This document shows positions 1 through 9,280 of a DNA stretch of 64,000 nucleotides, in pieces; position 1 is the first letter of the stretch; every line of letters begins with the position of its first letter. The position numbers and the translations under genes are program-made. The notes under the pieces are model-generated. The model ran no database searches, had not been told where the DNA came from, and saw nothing but the letters and a program-made list of their open reading frames with translations. The stretch covers positions 496,001 through 560,000 of the forward strand of contig NZ_CP047942.1 in the NCBI RefSeq assembly GCF_014279835.1. The letters are read 5' to 3'. This DNA is from Synechococcus sp. MVIR-18-1. GTDB taxonomy: Bacteria; Cyanobacteriota; Cyanobacteriia; PCC-6307; Cyanobiaceae.

Positions 1-246
1 TTGGGGTTTGTTGCGAAAGCGACTGAAGGTGGGCAAAGGGCAATTCCTGTTCTTGTTAATGCTTGTCAGGGCGAAAATATTGCTCACGTTCAATCTGCAG
101 TGATGGCTTTGGCGGAGGTTGATTCTCCAATTGCTCAAAAGTGTCTTCATGATCTATCTAAATCTGAATCAATTGACCCTCTTGTTAGCGAAATTGTCAA
201 AGCGAGTTTGGATCGCTTTGGCAATTTACAGGCAAATAAGTTTTAA
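1..246 (+). CDS. HEAT-repeat bilin lyase, C-terminal fragment (MpeU/CpeY-Z family)
   Basis: Only the last 81 residues are in the window; the gene begins before base 1. The visible part is two to three helical HEAT/Armadillo-like repeats (AIPVLVNAC..., VQSAVMALAEV, followed by DSPIAQKCLHDL), as in the E/F-type lyases that attach or isomerise bilins on phycoerythrin. It is convergent with mpeC, and a phycoerythrin lyase fits this neighbourhood; MpeU is my best guess because I recall it lying beside mpeC in related strains, but the fragment is too short to separate MpeU from CpeY, CpeZ or MpeV. Confidence 0.6.
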   Translation: MGFVAKATEGGQRAIPVLVNACQGENIAHVQSAVMALAEVDSPIAQKCLHDLSKSESIDPLVSEIVKASLDRFGNLQANKF

Positions 247-276
247 TAGGTTGAAGTGTTTCCAATGTACAAAAAA

Positions 277-303
277 TGCACCTCCAGTGATTTTGGAGGT
301 GCA
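277..303 (-). terminator. Rho-independent terminator after mpeC
   Basis: A perfect 10-bp inverted repeat (TGCACCTCCA / TGGAGGTGCA) with a 7-nt loop lies between the two convergent genes. Read on the minus strand it is followed by a run of six T, so it should end the mpeC transcript; it may also stop the plus-strand lyase message. Confidence 0.8.
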
Positions 304-326
304 TCTCAATTGAATTTAATTAACTC

Positions 327-1208
327 TTAGAAATAGAATCCAAATGGACGGAATGGTACATATTCGCTTGTTGCTGGAGGATTATGACCTGTGTACTGTT
401 GCTGAGGTAGTTTGACAGGGATTCTTGTTACAGATACATAAGAGAAAGGCTGAGGCTTTGTGCTTTCTCTCAATGCATTTGCCAAAGTATTGACGGTTTT
501 GCTTTGACGGCCCTGTGCATTATCGCTAATCGCTACTTTCATGCCTCCTAGATCCCTCATTAGATTGTAGGAGCGAGTAAACATTCCGGCGTAGGAATCT
601 TGAGTTCGCTCGTAAGGAACGATATCACTACCAAATACTTCGGTGTATTCGGCAGAATTTGTCAGAGAATCAACCAGAGCATCGAAGCCATTCTCTGCTT
701 GCAGCTTGATGTGATTTTGAATTTCTGCTTGGCTTAGAGGTGCTCTACCAAGAAGATGCTTGAAATTCAGTTCGATGCCTCGCTGGGCTCCCACTGAGTG
801 GAAGAAATTGTCTTTGTAGAAGGTTGACTTTGCCAAGCCGTTCACAAAATCACGGACATTGATTTCTCCGTTAAGGAGCCTTGCTTCTAGTGATGTCTCT
901 TGCTGGCTCTCTGTAGGTGGCATGTTTCCCAGGACCTGGCGATATGCAGCCTTGATGACACGCATGATTGCCTCTGTATCCCCTGGGCTGTATTGATCAG
1001 CTACTACTCCGTATGGACATTCTGAATGGAGTCTTGGGCCTATGCCGATTCCTGAGGTAGCGCAGTGTTGCCTCTTGTATTCGGCTCTTGCGCCTGAAGG
1101 GGAATATGGGACTGTGCTTTTGCCAGCTTTGTTGGATGTGGAGAATGAGGCTGGACCAGTTCTGGTTGCCGAGGTCAAGGATTTTAGGCTTGTTTCTGCT
1201 CCGAGCAT
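327..1208 (-). CDS. mpeC: Phycoerythrin II gamma subunit linker MpeC
   Basis: A 293-residue rod linker that sits inside the phycoerythrin II hexamer and also carries a bilin. The PBS linker domain spans about residues 75-220, with the family signatures YRQVLGN, RDFVNGLAKS, FKHLLGRAP and SAEYTEVFGSDIVPY. Cys49 in the N-terminal extension is in the place of the chromophore cysteine described for the gamma subunit of marine Synechococcus, and the length matches that protein. It lies downstream of mpeBA but is separated from it by a terminator (near 1420-1443), so it probably has its own promoter in 1209-1410. Confidence 0.9.
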   Translation of the reverse strand: MLGAETSLKSLTSATRTGPASFSTSNKAGKSTVPYSPSGARAEYKRQHCATSGIGIGPRLHSECPYGVVADQYSPGDTEAIMRVIKAAYRQVLGNMPPTESQQETSLEARLLNGEINVRDFVNGLAKSTFYKDNFFHSVGAQRGIELNFKHLLGRAPLSQAEIQNHIKLQAENGFDALVDSLTNSAEYTEVFGSDIVPYERTQDSYAGMFTRSYNLMRDLGGMKVAISDNAQGRQSKTVNTLANALRESTKPQPFSYVSVTRIPVKLPQQQYTGHNPPATSEYVPFRPFGFYF

Positions 1209-1414
1209 GATGAAGATGGGGTGGTGGTGGTTTGAATGCGCCTCTACATCTCAGGGCAGGAAATCAATTATGCCGTGAAATTGTATGGCGTAATAATGCT
1301 CAATTAGATCTCTTCGATGAGTTGTTTTGTCTTCTGAAAGAACAACGCCAAAGTGAGATTTTCCTTATTTGCTATTTCTTAGACAGACTTTGCTTTTGCC
1401 AAAGTAAATTCCTG

Positions 1415-1443
1415 AAAAAAAAGGGTGGGCATTGCCCACCCTT
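1415..1443 (-). terminator. Terminator of the mpeBA transcript
   Basis: Perfect 10-bp stem (AAGGGTGGGC / GCCCACCCTT) with a 3-nt loop, followed on the minus strand by a run of eight T. It lies 38 bp beyond the mpeA stop codon and separates mpeBA from mpeC. Confidence 0.88.
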
Positions 1444-1481
1444 TGCTCCAAGCGGAATTAATTAATACCTAGAGGTATTAA

Positions 1482-2006
<525 letters not shown>

Positions 2007-2022
2007 TTAATTGAGATCAGGT

Positions 2023-2619
<597 letters not shown>

Positions 2620-2762
2620 TTACTTCTCTTTTCTGCTCGCTCCTGTTCAGGACGATGTCAAGACAGAAAAGTTTGCAATCACCAATCCGAAGAAAATATA
2701 AAGCAGCGTGCGTTGGCCGTCAAACTCTTTCGTAGAGGGCTTTTTGGGTGATTCATGAATCA

Positions 2763-3959
2763 TCATGAATACTTCTTAAGCACTTGTGAGCAGCTCCATT
2801 TCAGTGGAACCCACTTTGAGCTCGTGCTGATCTCCTTGAGTAGGCCTAGCTGGTCGCTTAGATCTAGTTTTAGGCATGCCCACGCCGCGGCAACTCTAGA
2901 TTTTGCATATTGAGGGAGTATTTCTGCCAGTGATGTTCTGACCAACTCCTCTCTTTCATGGATGGATCCCAGGCCAACCAACGATGTCAGCAAATAGTTA
3001 GCCCCGTAATCACTCCATAGCCGTGAGTGAATACCATCAATTATTTCGATTTGTTGCGGCTTAGGCATGTTGAGGAGGCTAAGTGCTGCTCCATATTGTT
3101 TCCCTTCGTCCCGGTGTTGGAGGTTTTTCTCAATCTCTATTGGGTCTTGGTTGCTCAACCACTCTTCGCGTATGGAGAGGCTTCTCGGGTCATCTTGCAG
3201 AAGTGTCGTAATGCTTTGGATGTGTTCTTCGGGTACTTGCGCTTTTTTACTTGGATCAACCAGCTGAAAAGCACTCTTTGCTCGTAATGGCATCGATACA
3301 GCACTTTTGATCAGGTAGTCCAGCATCGTGATATCACCAGCATCACCTAGGTCAATCACAGCAGAACGCCGACGGCCTGCTTGAAGATCTTGGAGTTGAG
3401 GAATCAGCGGCTTCAGTTGGTCTAGGTCTCCCTCGACTCGAGCGCAAAAAGCCCTCGCGGCTCCTGAAATCAAAGGGTTTTCATCATGGATGAGGGTTTG
3501 AATGAATGATGTACCACTCTTAAGGCCTAGTCTTGTATGAGCCTGAATGACTGATCGTTTTTGCGGATCACTTCCTTTTAATGCTTCTAGAAGTGAATCA
3601 CATTGACTTTCAGTGAGGGGAGCAGATATTTGTGTAATTGAATCAGCGGCGTTGATGACTGATGGCTCATCATCAAATTTTAGGGCTTTAAACAGGCAAC
3701 CCAAAGCTTGTACGTCCTTTCTTCGTCCTAAGGCTTCTATTGCTTTCCTCCTAGTGATTCTGTTGAAGAGGTCTTCTGGATCAAGATCAACTGCACTGAT
3801 GAGTCCCTGCAATGACTCTTCGCTTGTGCATGCTGCGAGCCGTGTTGCGGCCATATACTTATCTACAGGATTAGACAGATCTTTTGGATCCGACAATAGA
3901 ATCTTTAGAGATGACTCTTCTGACATTCCCTCGAATAAGATATCGAATCGCTCTGCCAT
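2763..3959 (-). CDS. mpeY: Bilin lyase of the MpeY/MpeQ/MpeZ group (HEAT repeats)
   Basis: 398 residues made of HEAT-like helical repeats throughout (ITRRKAIEALGRR, GAARAFCARVEGD, RRSAVIDLGDAGD, RVAAAWACLKL). Proteins of this E/F family attach phycoerythrobilin to Cys83 of MpeA (MpeY), or attach and isomerise it to phycourobilin (MpeZ, MpeQ). The position directly upstream of mpeBA is that of mpeY, or of mpeQ which replaces it in some pigment types; I cannot tell the two apart by eye. The gap to mpeB is about 195 bp. Confidence 0.75.
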   Translation of the reverse strand: MAERFDILFEGMSEESSLKILLSDPKDLSNPVDKYMAATRLAACTSEESLQGLISAVDLDPEDLFNRITRRKAIEALGRRKDVQALGCLFKALKFDDEPSVINAADSITQISAPLTESQCDSLLEALKGSDPQKRSVIQAHTRLGLKSGTSFIQTLIHDENPLISGAARAFCARVEGDLDQLKPLIPQLQDLQAGRRRSAVIDLGDAGDITMLDYLIKSAVSMPLRAKSAFQLVDPSKKAQVPEEHIQSITTLLQDDPRSLSIREEWLSNQDPIEIEKNLQHRDEGKQYGAALSLLNMPKPQQIEIIDGIHSRLWSDYGANYLLTSLVGLGSIHEREELVRTSLAEILPQYAKSRVAAAWACLKLDLSDQLGLLKEISTSSKWVPLKWSCSQVLKKYS

Positions 3960-4135
3960 AATTCTTTTGATTCGTTGTGATTTTATTCAAGCTTCCTAAA
4001 TCTACCACTTTGTATTGGTATGACATCACCTGAGTCGTTCCCTTTTGCTTCTTTGTTCTTCATCGATCTACTTGAGTAATCGCATATTGCATCCGTCCTA
4101 TTGGTATAGTATTGAAATCGACGGTTGGATTTAGG

Positions 4136-4456
4136 ATGTCAACGACTATTGAAGCAGAAAAAGCATTGCCTCGCTTCGTACAGTTGATTGCTCAAGATAG
4201 TGATCTTCAGGACAGGTTTAATACTGTTGATGATGTCAACTCACTCCAGATTTTGATTCAGTCAGTAGAACCATTGTTGACTGGTGCTGCTTTGATTCCA
4301 TTAGAGCAAGCCACTCGACCGCCTAAAATTTTGGTCGATTCTGGCCATACCAGTCAAAATATCCCTTGGCGTCTTCTTCGTTGCACTGGTGGTCCGTTAG
4401 TTCTTCAGCTCATTTGTCTAAAATCAAATTTTGCTATTTGGATTGAATCTTGTTAA
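4136..4456 (+). CDS. Small Nif11-like protein, first of three
   Basis: About 106 residues from the ATG at 4136, which follows TTTAGG; an in-frame TTG-type start 24 bp upstream is possible. The first 60 residues (ALPRFVQLIAQDSDLQDRF then LQILIQSVEPLL) resemble the helical Nif11-like leader domain seen in the next two genes, but the second half, ending in CTGGPLVLQLICLKS..., is unlike the family and may be out of frame. It overlaps the next gene by a few bases and is divergent from the MpeY-type lyase. No function known. Confidence 0.5.
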   Translation: MSTTIEAEKALPRFVQLIAQDSDLQDRFNTVDDVNSLQILIQSVEPLLTGAALIPLEQATRPPKILVDSGHTSQNIPWRLLRCTGGPLVLQLICLKSNFAIWIESC

Positions 4457-4758
4457 GTTCAACTTCTTCTTCCATTATTGAAAATTTTATTCGCTCTGTT
4501 GTTCAGAGTCATGAGATTGCAACTGGCCTGAAAAAGCTTACATCGCATGAACAAATTATTGACTATGCCTACTCGAAGGGATTCTCTTTTACAAAAGACG
4601 ATTGGGATGAATTTGTTCTTTTAGATTCTGAGTCTTTAAAATCCCAGTCAAAGCAATCAGCTCATCTGCATGATACGACCCATTGGAGTTGGGCTTTTCG
4701 TCAAGTTTCAACCTGGAGAGCTATGCTGATGGAAGGAGCCGATCAAGGTTCTTCTTAA
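4450..4758 (+). CDS. Nif11-like small protein, second of three
   Basis: 102 residues counted from a TTG start at 4450; no ATG lies near the N-terminus. Residues about 9-60 (ENFIRSVVQSHEIATGLKK..., YAYSKGFSFTKDDWDEF) fit the Nif11-like pattern of a short helical domain ending in a G-F-x-F-T/S-x-D/E turn. There is no double-glycine cleavage motif and no Cys/Ser/Thr-rich core, so it does not look like a lanthipeptide precursor. Such proteins occur in cyanobacterial pigment and nitrogen gene regions without a known role. Confidence 0.6.
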   Translation: MLSSTSSSIIENFIRSVVQSHEIATGLKKLTSHEQIIDYAYSKGFSFTKDDWDEFVLLDSESLKSQSKQSAHLHDTTHWSWAFRQVSTWRAMLMEGADQGSS

Positions 4759-4783
4759 CAATCTATAACTGCAATTCAAATCC

Positions 4784-5017
4784 ATGAGTGCGCCCCTCTC
4801 TGATTCCCAGAAGGATCAAATTCTTAACGATTTTATTCAGCTTGCTCAGAACGATAGTCAGTTAAAAGAGGAGATCAAGTCATCTCGTAATCAAGATGAA
4901 CTGATCGCAATTGCAGAGCAAAGGGGCTATCACTTTGATTCATTGACTTTGCTTCGTAAATGGAGTGAGCATACTGATTTTTCTCAGCCAACATGGATGG
5001 GATGGTTTTCCGATTAA
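4784..5017 (+). CDS. Nif11-like small protein, third of three
   Basis: 77 residues: a clear Nif11-like domain (ILNDFIQLAQNDSQLKEEI, then LIAIAEQRGYHF) followed by a tryptophan-rich tail (TWMGWFSD). It starts 25 bp after the previous gene and ends convergently against cpeR, five bases apart. The three plus-strand genes probably form one small operon inside the minus-strand phycoerythrin cluster. Confidence 0.65.
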   Translation: MSAPLSDSQKDQILNDFIQLAQNDSQLKEEIKSSRNQDELIAIAEQRGYHFDSLTLLRKWSEHTDFSQPTWMGWFSD

Positions 5018-5022
5018 TGTTA

Positions 5023-5328
5023 TTACGAATTTATTTCTGAATATCTTGTTTGTTTAGATCCTTTCTTTGCCCAATAAGTTACTAGCTCTTCGCCACCTGG
5101 TCTTGGTACTGAAGCGATTGCTCTTAAGATCTTAAAAGAGCGATTTGGACCCATTGGCCAATTCCCAACAGCCTTTACTGATCTCACCCTTCCCCCTAAT
5201 GAATCCATAATAGTTTCAAATTTTTCTAGTTGTGTTTGATCCACAGTCTCGAATATAAAGTCGCTTCCCTCACAAATCAGATGTTGGGATCGAATCCAAG
5301 ATTTTATTTGGGATTTACTATCTTTCAT
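5023..5328 (-). CDS. cpeR: Phycoerythrin gene activator CpeR
   Basis: 101 residues, the usual size of CpeR, which is required for expression of phycoerythrin genes in cyanobacteria that regulate them by light colour. Family-like segments are GSDFIFETVDQ (about 22-32), LGGRVRSVKAVGNWPMGP (about 44-61) and RSFKILRAIASVPRPGGEE. It overlaps the end of cpeT by 11 bp, so the two are translationally coupled. No classical DNA-binding motif is visible, as is usual for this family. Confidence 0.88.
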   Translation of the reverse strand: MKDSKSQIKSWIRSQHLICEGSDFIFETVDQTQLEKFETIMDSLGGRVRSVKAVGNWPMGPNRSFKILRAIASVPRPGGEELVTYWAKKGSKQTRYSEINS

Positions 5329-5944
5329 GACTTAGTTTTTTATCCATCCAGTCATTGGTAATCATTTCTCCAATATCTTCTATCTTCTTAAAAACTAATT
5401 GTCCGTGCTCAGATCCCCAGATCTGTCTATTTGTATTTGGATCGTATCCACGATCTCTGCTTATCCAGCTTTCTTGAGTGACTTCAACTTCGCTTACTAA
5501 ATATGTGAGTTGTCCATCCCTTGGAATCATGCACTTTTTTCCTGGTTCTACTGAACCTATATATTTCCTGTCTGCTTTTGTTTTGAAATGCATTCCACAC
5601 CCACATCTTGCTTTTAATTTTTCTTTTTTCAAGGAGTCAAGAAGTTCAGGATTTCTACCAGCACCTGCCAAGCGTATTTGATCTGCATATCCAAAATTTT
5701 CCATGATGAAGGTATCTGAGTGTTCATTATGAGCAATTAATCTGTGCACTCCCTGTCTATACGGTGACCATGGTGCATAGTCGTAGTGTTGTTCAGAATA
5801 AAACCCTGGGCCATTAAATATTGCCCATGGTAGTGGTCTGAAGATGATATTGATGCGAGCAAAATCTTTTGGATTTTCTTGAGATTGCTCGAAGTTGTCG
5901 TATATTCCTGCAATGGTTTTAGCAAACTTTAATATGGGATCCAT
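5318..5944 (-). CDS. cpeT: Phycobiliprotein lyase CpeT
   Basis: 208 residues with the CpeT/CpcT fold: FARINIIFRPLPW near the N-terminus, YSEQHYDYAPWSPYRQGVHRL around residue 50-70, and the RCGCGMHF / GSVEPGKKCMIPRDG region typical of the T-type lyases that load the beta-Cys165-equivalent bilin of phycoerythrin. It sits between cpeS (14 bp upstream) and cpeR (overlapping), an arrangement expected of a coordinated phycoerythrin assembly operon. Confidence 0.92.
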   Translation of the reverse strand: MDPILKFAKTIAGIYDNFEQSQENPKDFARINIIFRPLPWAIFNGPGFYSEQHYDYAPWSPYRQGVHRLIAHNEHSDTFIMENFGYADQIRLAGAGRNPELLDSLKKEKLKARCGCGMHFKTKADRKYIGSVEPGKKCMIPRDGQLTYLVSEVEVTQESWISRDRGYDPNTNRQIWGSEHGQLVFKKIEDIGEMITNDWMDKKLSHER

Positions 5945-5958
5945 GGATTTACCTTTGG

Positions 5959-6498
5959 TTATGATTTAGTCAGTCGTCGTACTTCTGAGGAGAATGATGT
6001 TTGTAGTATTCCAGAGCCCTCAGATGTCTTAAGCACAGAGGAGCGGCAGCGAACATTTTCGCTTATAAACCAAATTCTTTCTTCAGCAATTGATTGATCA
6101 TATTTTGTCTTTAAAACAAAAGTTCCATCATCTAGAAAGTTGTATTCTGATCTCGCTGCGATAGATTCTGCGTAACCAATACTTCTTAGCAGTACTCCAG
6201 ATTTTTCATTGGTTGGTATTGGTACGATAATACACTCACCATTCGCAACATCATTAGGATCATCAGGCTCCCAGTCACTTTCAGCGGCCCATTTCATCAA
6301 AAAGGGTGACTTAATGTCGGATACTCTTAAGTCACCTTCTTGTTTTAGTATTGCTTGCAAATCAGTATTTGTTTCGCTTATTTTTTTTACTGATATTTCG
6401 CTTAGGACGTCTTCGAATTGCTGAAAGGCTAGAGAATGGGCTGAGCGCATTGACCTCCATTCACCTTCAGTCTGAGCAACAAACTGCTCTATATCCAT
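5959..6498 (-). CDS. cpeS: Phycobiliprotein lyase CpeS
   Basis: 179 residues of the S/U lyase beta-barrel family, which attaches phycoerythrobilin to the central Cys82-type site of phycoerythrin beta. The diagnostic N-terminal motif (EGEWRSMRSAHSLAFQQFE, residues about 11-29) is complete. The gene begins one base after the stop codon of the 57-residue gene upstream and is followed by cpeT, so translation of the block is probably coupled. Confidence 0.92.
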   Translation of the reverse strand: MDIEQFVAQTEGEWRSMRSAHSLAFQQFEDVLSEISVKKISETNTDLQAILKQEGDLRVSDIKSPFLMKWAAESDWEPDDPNDVANGECIIVPIPTNEKSGVLLRSIGYAESIAARSEYNFLDDGTFVLKTKYDQSIAEERIWFISENVRCRSSVLKTSEGSGILQTSFSSEVRRLTKS

Positions 6499-6499
6499 T

Positions 6500-6673
6500 T
6501 CAGTTAGCGAATGTATTTGATTGTTCTTGCTGAAGAGGTGGTCTTGTATTCTGCATCATATTGACAACTGAGTCAATCATCATTGACATTGCCATAGGGT
6601 TTTTATCTACTGATCTTTCAAATGCCGTTTGATCTTGATTTGTTTTTTGGGAATTTGGGCGAATGATTGGCAT
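6500..6673 (-). CDS. Small conserved-context protein upstream of cpeS
   Basis: A 57-residue reading frame from ATG at 6673 to TGA at 6500; the protein begins MPIIRPNSQKTNQDQ and has a methionine-rich centre (NPMAMSMMIDSVVNMMQN) and a Gln-rich end. The tight junction with cpeS (stop codon, one base, start codon) and its place between cpeE and cpeS argue that it is translated. I recognise no family; the amphipathic methionine-rich stretch could bind a partner protein. Confidence 0.6.
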   Translation of the reverse strand: MPIIRPNSQKTNQDQTAFERSVDKNPMAMSMMIDSVVNMMQNTRPPLQQEQSNTFAN

Positions 6674-6729
6674 GGTTTTAGATTATTTGGGTTGGTTATG
6701 TTTTAAGTAATTCCTATGCTTTCAATTAT

Positions 6730-6754
6730 GGCCCAGCGCCGAAGGGGCTAGGCC
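6730..6754 (-). terminator. Hairpin after cpeE without T-run
   Basis: An 8-bp stem (GGCCTAGC / GCTGGGCC, one G-U pair) lies 16 bp beyond the cpeE stop codon. No T-run follows on the minus strand, so it is more likely an mRNA 3'-end stabiliser or partial attenuator than a full terminator. Confidence 0.45.
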
Positions 6755-6769
6755 GTAAAACGAGGACTT

Positions 6770-7504
6770 TTAAGCCTTTGTAATACTAAGGATTTTTCCG
6801 CCTTGGGCGAGAATGCTTTTTATTGTTGACGACATCGATGTTTGGCTCACCACTGACTTTTGTGCGACACGGCGATTGGCCCCAATTTGCCTTCGTGAAC
6901 TCCAGCTTATGGTTAAGGACCCTCCATTACCAACTCCTTTCCTCCCAGTGATATCTGGAGTTTTTCCAGTTGTTATGCTTTGCAGAAGTGTAGATCCTTT
7001 CATTGCACCGTCGTATCCTGCATATCCAACTTCGAAGGCATTCGTTCTGGTGTAGTTGATCGTGCTCCCACCTCGCATTGTGCTTGATCCACGATTGTAA
7101 GGTACCTGATCAATTCCAAAAGAAGTTAAATACTCTTCGCTATAGGTGTAGCTTGCGATTTCGCTCTCGAAGCCTTCATCTTTCATGAGTTTTACATGCT
7201 TTTGGATTTCAGCTTGCCCATGAGGTGCTCTTCCAAGCAGATGCTTGAAATTCAGTTCAACAAATTTATAAGGGTTATTTGTCTCAAGAAAAAGTTTTTT
7301 GTAGGTTTCTGATTGTGCTAGAGCTGTTACAAATCCCTGGACCGTGAGGTCACCATTGTTGAACAGCGCTTCTAAGGACTTATTGATATCCAACTCCATG
7401 AGATGTCGATTGCCAAAAACTTGCCTATATATTCTCTTGATCACCTCATTTGAGTGCTCAAGATCAATATTCGCTTTAGTGGCAAGAGTGAGTGGCTGTG
7501 ACAT
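6770..7504 (-). CDS. cpeE: Phycoerythrin-associated rod linker CpeE
   Basis: 244 residues. The PBS linker domain (about residues 20-145: YRQVFGNRHLME, VQGFVTALAQSE, FKHLLGRAPHGQAE, YNRGSS) is followed by a basic CpcD-type C-terminal domain (about 185-244, ending QGGKILSITKA) that caps the next hexamer. It links phycoerythrin I discs in the rod. It lies 77 bp below mpeE, with a strong hairpin in the gap. The name rests on size and context; CpeC and CpeE are close paralogues. Confidence 0.82.
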   Translation of the reverse strand: MSQPLTLATKANIDLEHSNEVIKRIYRQVFGNRHLMELDINKSLEALFNNGDLTVQGFVTALAQSETYKKLFLETNNPYKFVELNFKHLLGRAPHGQAEIQKHVKLMKDEGFESEIASYTYSEEYLTSFGIDQVPYNRGSSTMRGGSTINYTRTNAFEVGYAGYDGAMKGSTLLQSITTGKTPDITGRKGVGNGGSLTISWSSRRQIGANRRVAQKSVVSQTSMSSTIKSILAQGGKILSITKA

Positions 7505-7530
7505 TGTTTTTTATGGGGTTGGATAATGTT

Positions 7531-7562
7531 AAGGGGAGCCTCCCAATTGGAAGGCTCCCCTT
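7531..7562 (-). terminator. Hairpin between mpeE-type gene and cpeE
   Basis: A perfect 11-bp stem (AAGGGGAGCCT / AGGCTCCCCTT) with a 10-nt loop sits in the 77-bp gap. On the minus strand it is followed by AACATTATCC, not a T-run. It probably lowers readthrough or protects the upstream message, setting the ratio of the two linkers. Confidence 0.6.
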
Positions 7563-7581
7563 ATTGAATATTAATTACTGC

Positions 7582-9228
7582 TTACATTACTTCTGTAATT
7601 GAAAGGATCTTCCCGCCACGTGAATGGATGTACTTCATTTGGCTGGACATGTCCTTTCCAGAAACTAAATAAGTGCTTCCAGCTGTGCGTTGTCTGCTGC
7701 GTGCAGCTTGTGCCGAAACAACGATTCTGAATCTCTTCTTGGTTGGATCTGCTGCACCTGATTGTGTACCAGTGCGGTTGATGCGAGTTGTCGTTGAACT
7801 CCATCCTCCTGGCACTGTTCCTGTAGCAACAGAGGTGACGAGTGAAGATCCTGTTTGAACCGTGTCACTTGCTGCATACCCTTCAGCTAATTTCAGGTGA
7901 CGATTAAAGGCAACCTGAGACCGACCATTCTCAGAAAGAATACGTGCGAACGGTACGGTGTCTTCGCCGAATGTTGTTTGATACTCAACGCTATCGACAT
8001 AGCTACAAATTTCAGCTTCATACCCACTTTCAGCGAGTATTTTTGTGTGCTCGCTGATCTCAGCTTGTGAACTTGGAGCCCTTCCTAGGAAGTGCTTGAA
8101 GTTTAATTCGATAAAGCGATAAGGGGCATTTGTTTCAAAGAAACGACGCTTGTATTCGGCTGAAAGTCCTAATGCCCGGACAAATTCACGAGTACTCAGA
8201 TAGCCATCCACGTACTTGCTTTCAGCTGAGATTGCCCTTTCAAATTCCATCAGGTGTGGATTGCCCATGACCTGCTTGTATGTGGATCTAATCAACGCAT
8301 TAAGTTGATCATTTGAGTCGCCCGGGCAACGCTGGAATGTTTCTTGTTCCCGTTGTCCAAGTCCAAAGAATACGTAGCTGTCACCACGCATTGGTGCTCC
8401 ATCATTTCCGCTTGTGACACCCGGTGCTCTGCTTGCAAAACGACCTGCTGCGTAGCTTGGAGTTGGTCTTACTCCGATCGATTCAGATGGCACATTGATT
8501 TTTGGTGCCCTTCCACTTGCATAATTACTGATGAGGTTGCTCGCTCCACCCCTGGCACTATCACTACCAGCAAAGCTTTTTTGAATCGCTGCGAGTAGTG
8601 GGAAGGCGGAGGTTGCTAAATCAGCTGGGGAAGACCACGCTCTCGCATAGGGAACGATGTCACTGCCAAATACTTCAAGATATTCGGCAGAATCAACAAT
8701 GCTGTCGATTACGGCTGCTTGACCATGTTCTGCCTGAAGAGAGATCTTCGCTGAAATCTCTGCTTGTGAATGAGGTGCTCGTCCAAGCAGGTGTTTGATG
8801 TTTAAATCAATGCCTCTTTGTGGTCCAACAGCTGTGAAAAATCTTTGCTTGTAGAAACTAGACTTTGCTAGTCCACGAACAAAGTCACGAACCGTTAGTT
8901 CTCCATTGCGCAGTTGTGCTTCGAGTTCTTTACAACGCTCAAAGTCCATAACATGAGCATTGCCAAATATTTGACGATATGCAGCCACAATAACATCTTC
9001 AAGGGAAGAGTTATCATCAGGGCTATAGCATTCCGCAGTGACTCTATGCGGGCAATCTGCATGGGTTCTTGGCCCTACGCCAATAGCCATCTGATCACAT
9101 GAATTCTTGAGGAATTCACCTGTTGTTAGTGCTGCTTTTTGGTTTGAGATGCCCTTTCTTTGAAAGGAAACTGGCTTATTCCACTTGCTTTCTGCGCCGA
9201 ATCCTGAAGATGCTTGGTTAGTGTCCAT
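7582..9228 (-). CDS. mpeE: Double-domain phycoerythrin linker, MpeE type
   Basis: 548 residues, about twice a normal linker. The N-terminal half looks like the gamma linkers MpeC/MpeD: a cysteine at 44, the IGVGPRTHADCPH motif and a PBS linker domain at about 80-205. The second half has another PBS linker domain (about 315-440, YKQVMGNPHLME, FKHFLGRAPSSQAE) and a CpcD-type end (about 485-548). One polypeptide can therefore fill a phycoerythrin II hexamer, perhaps carrying a bilin at Cys44, and also join it to the neighbouring disc. The name is by length and organisation. Confidence 0.8.
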   Translation of the reverse strand: MDTNQASSGFGAESKWNKPVSFQRKGISNQKAALTTGEFLKNSCDQMAIGVGPRTHADCPHRVTAECYSPDDNSSLEDVIVAAYRQIFGNAHVMDFERCKELEAQLRNGELTVRDFVRGLAKSSFYKQRFFTAVGPQRGIDLNIKHLLGRAPHSQAEISAKISLQAEHGQAAVIDSIVDSAEYLEVFGSDIVPYARAWSSPADLATSAFPLLAAIQKSFAGSDSARGGASNLISNYASGRAPKINVPSESIGVRPTPSYAAGRFASRAPGVTSGNDGAPMRGDSYVFFGLGQREQETFQRCPGDSNDQLNALIRSTYKQVMGNPHLMEFERAISAESKYVDGYLSTREFVRALGLSAEYKRRFFETNAPYRFIELNFKHFLGRAPSSQAEISEHTKILAESGYEAEICSYVDSVEYQTTFGEDTVPFARILSENGRSQVAFNRHLKLAEGYAASDTVQTGSSLVTSVATGTVPGGWSSTTTRINRTGTQSGAADPTKKRFRIVVSAQAARSRQRTAGSTYLVSGKDMSSQMKYIHSRGGKILSITEVM

Positions 9229-9280
9229 GGTGAATTTGTGTAATTGTTGAAGTTGGTAGCTGATTGAATTGCTTTAGGGA

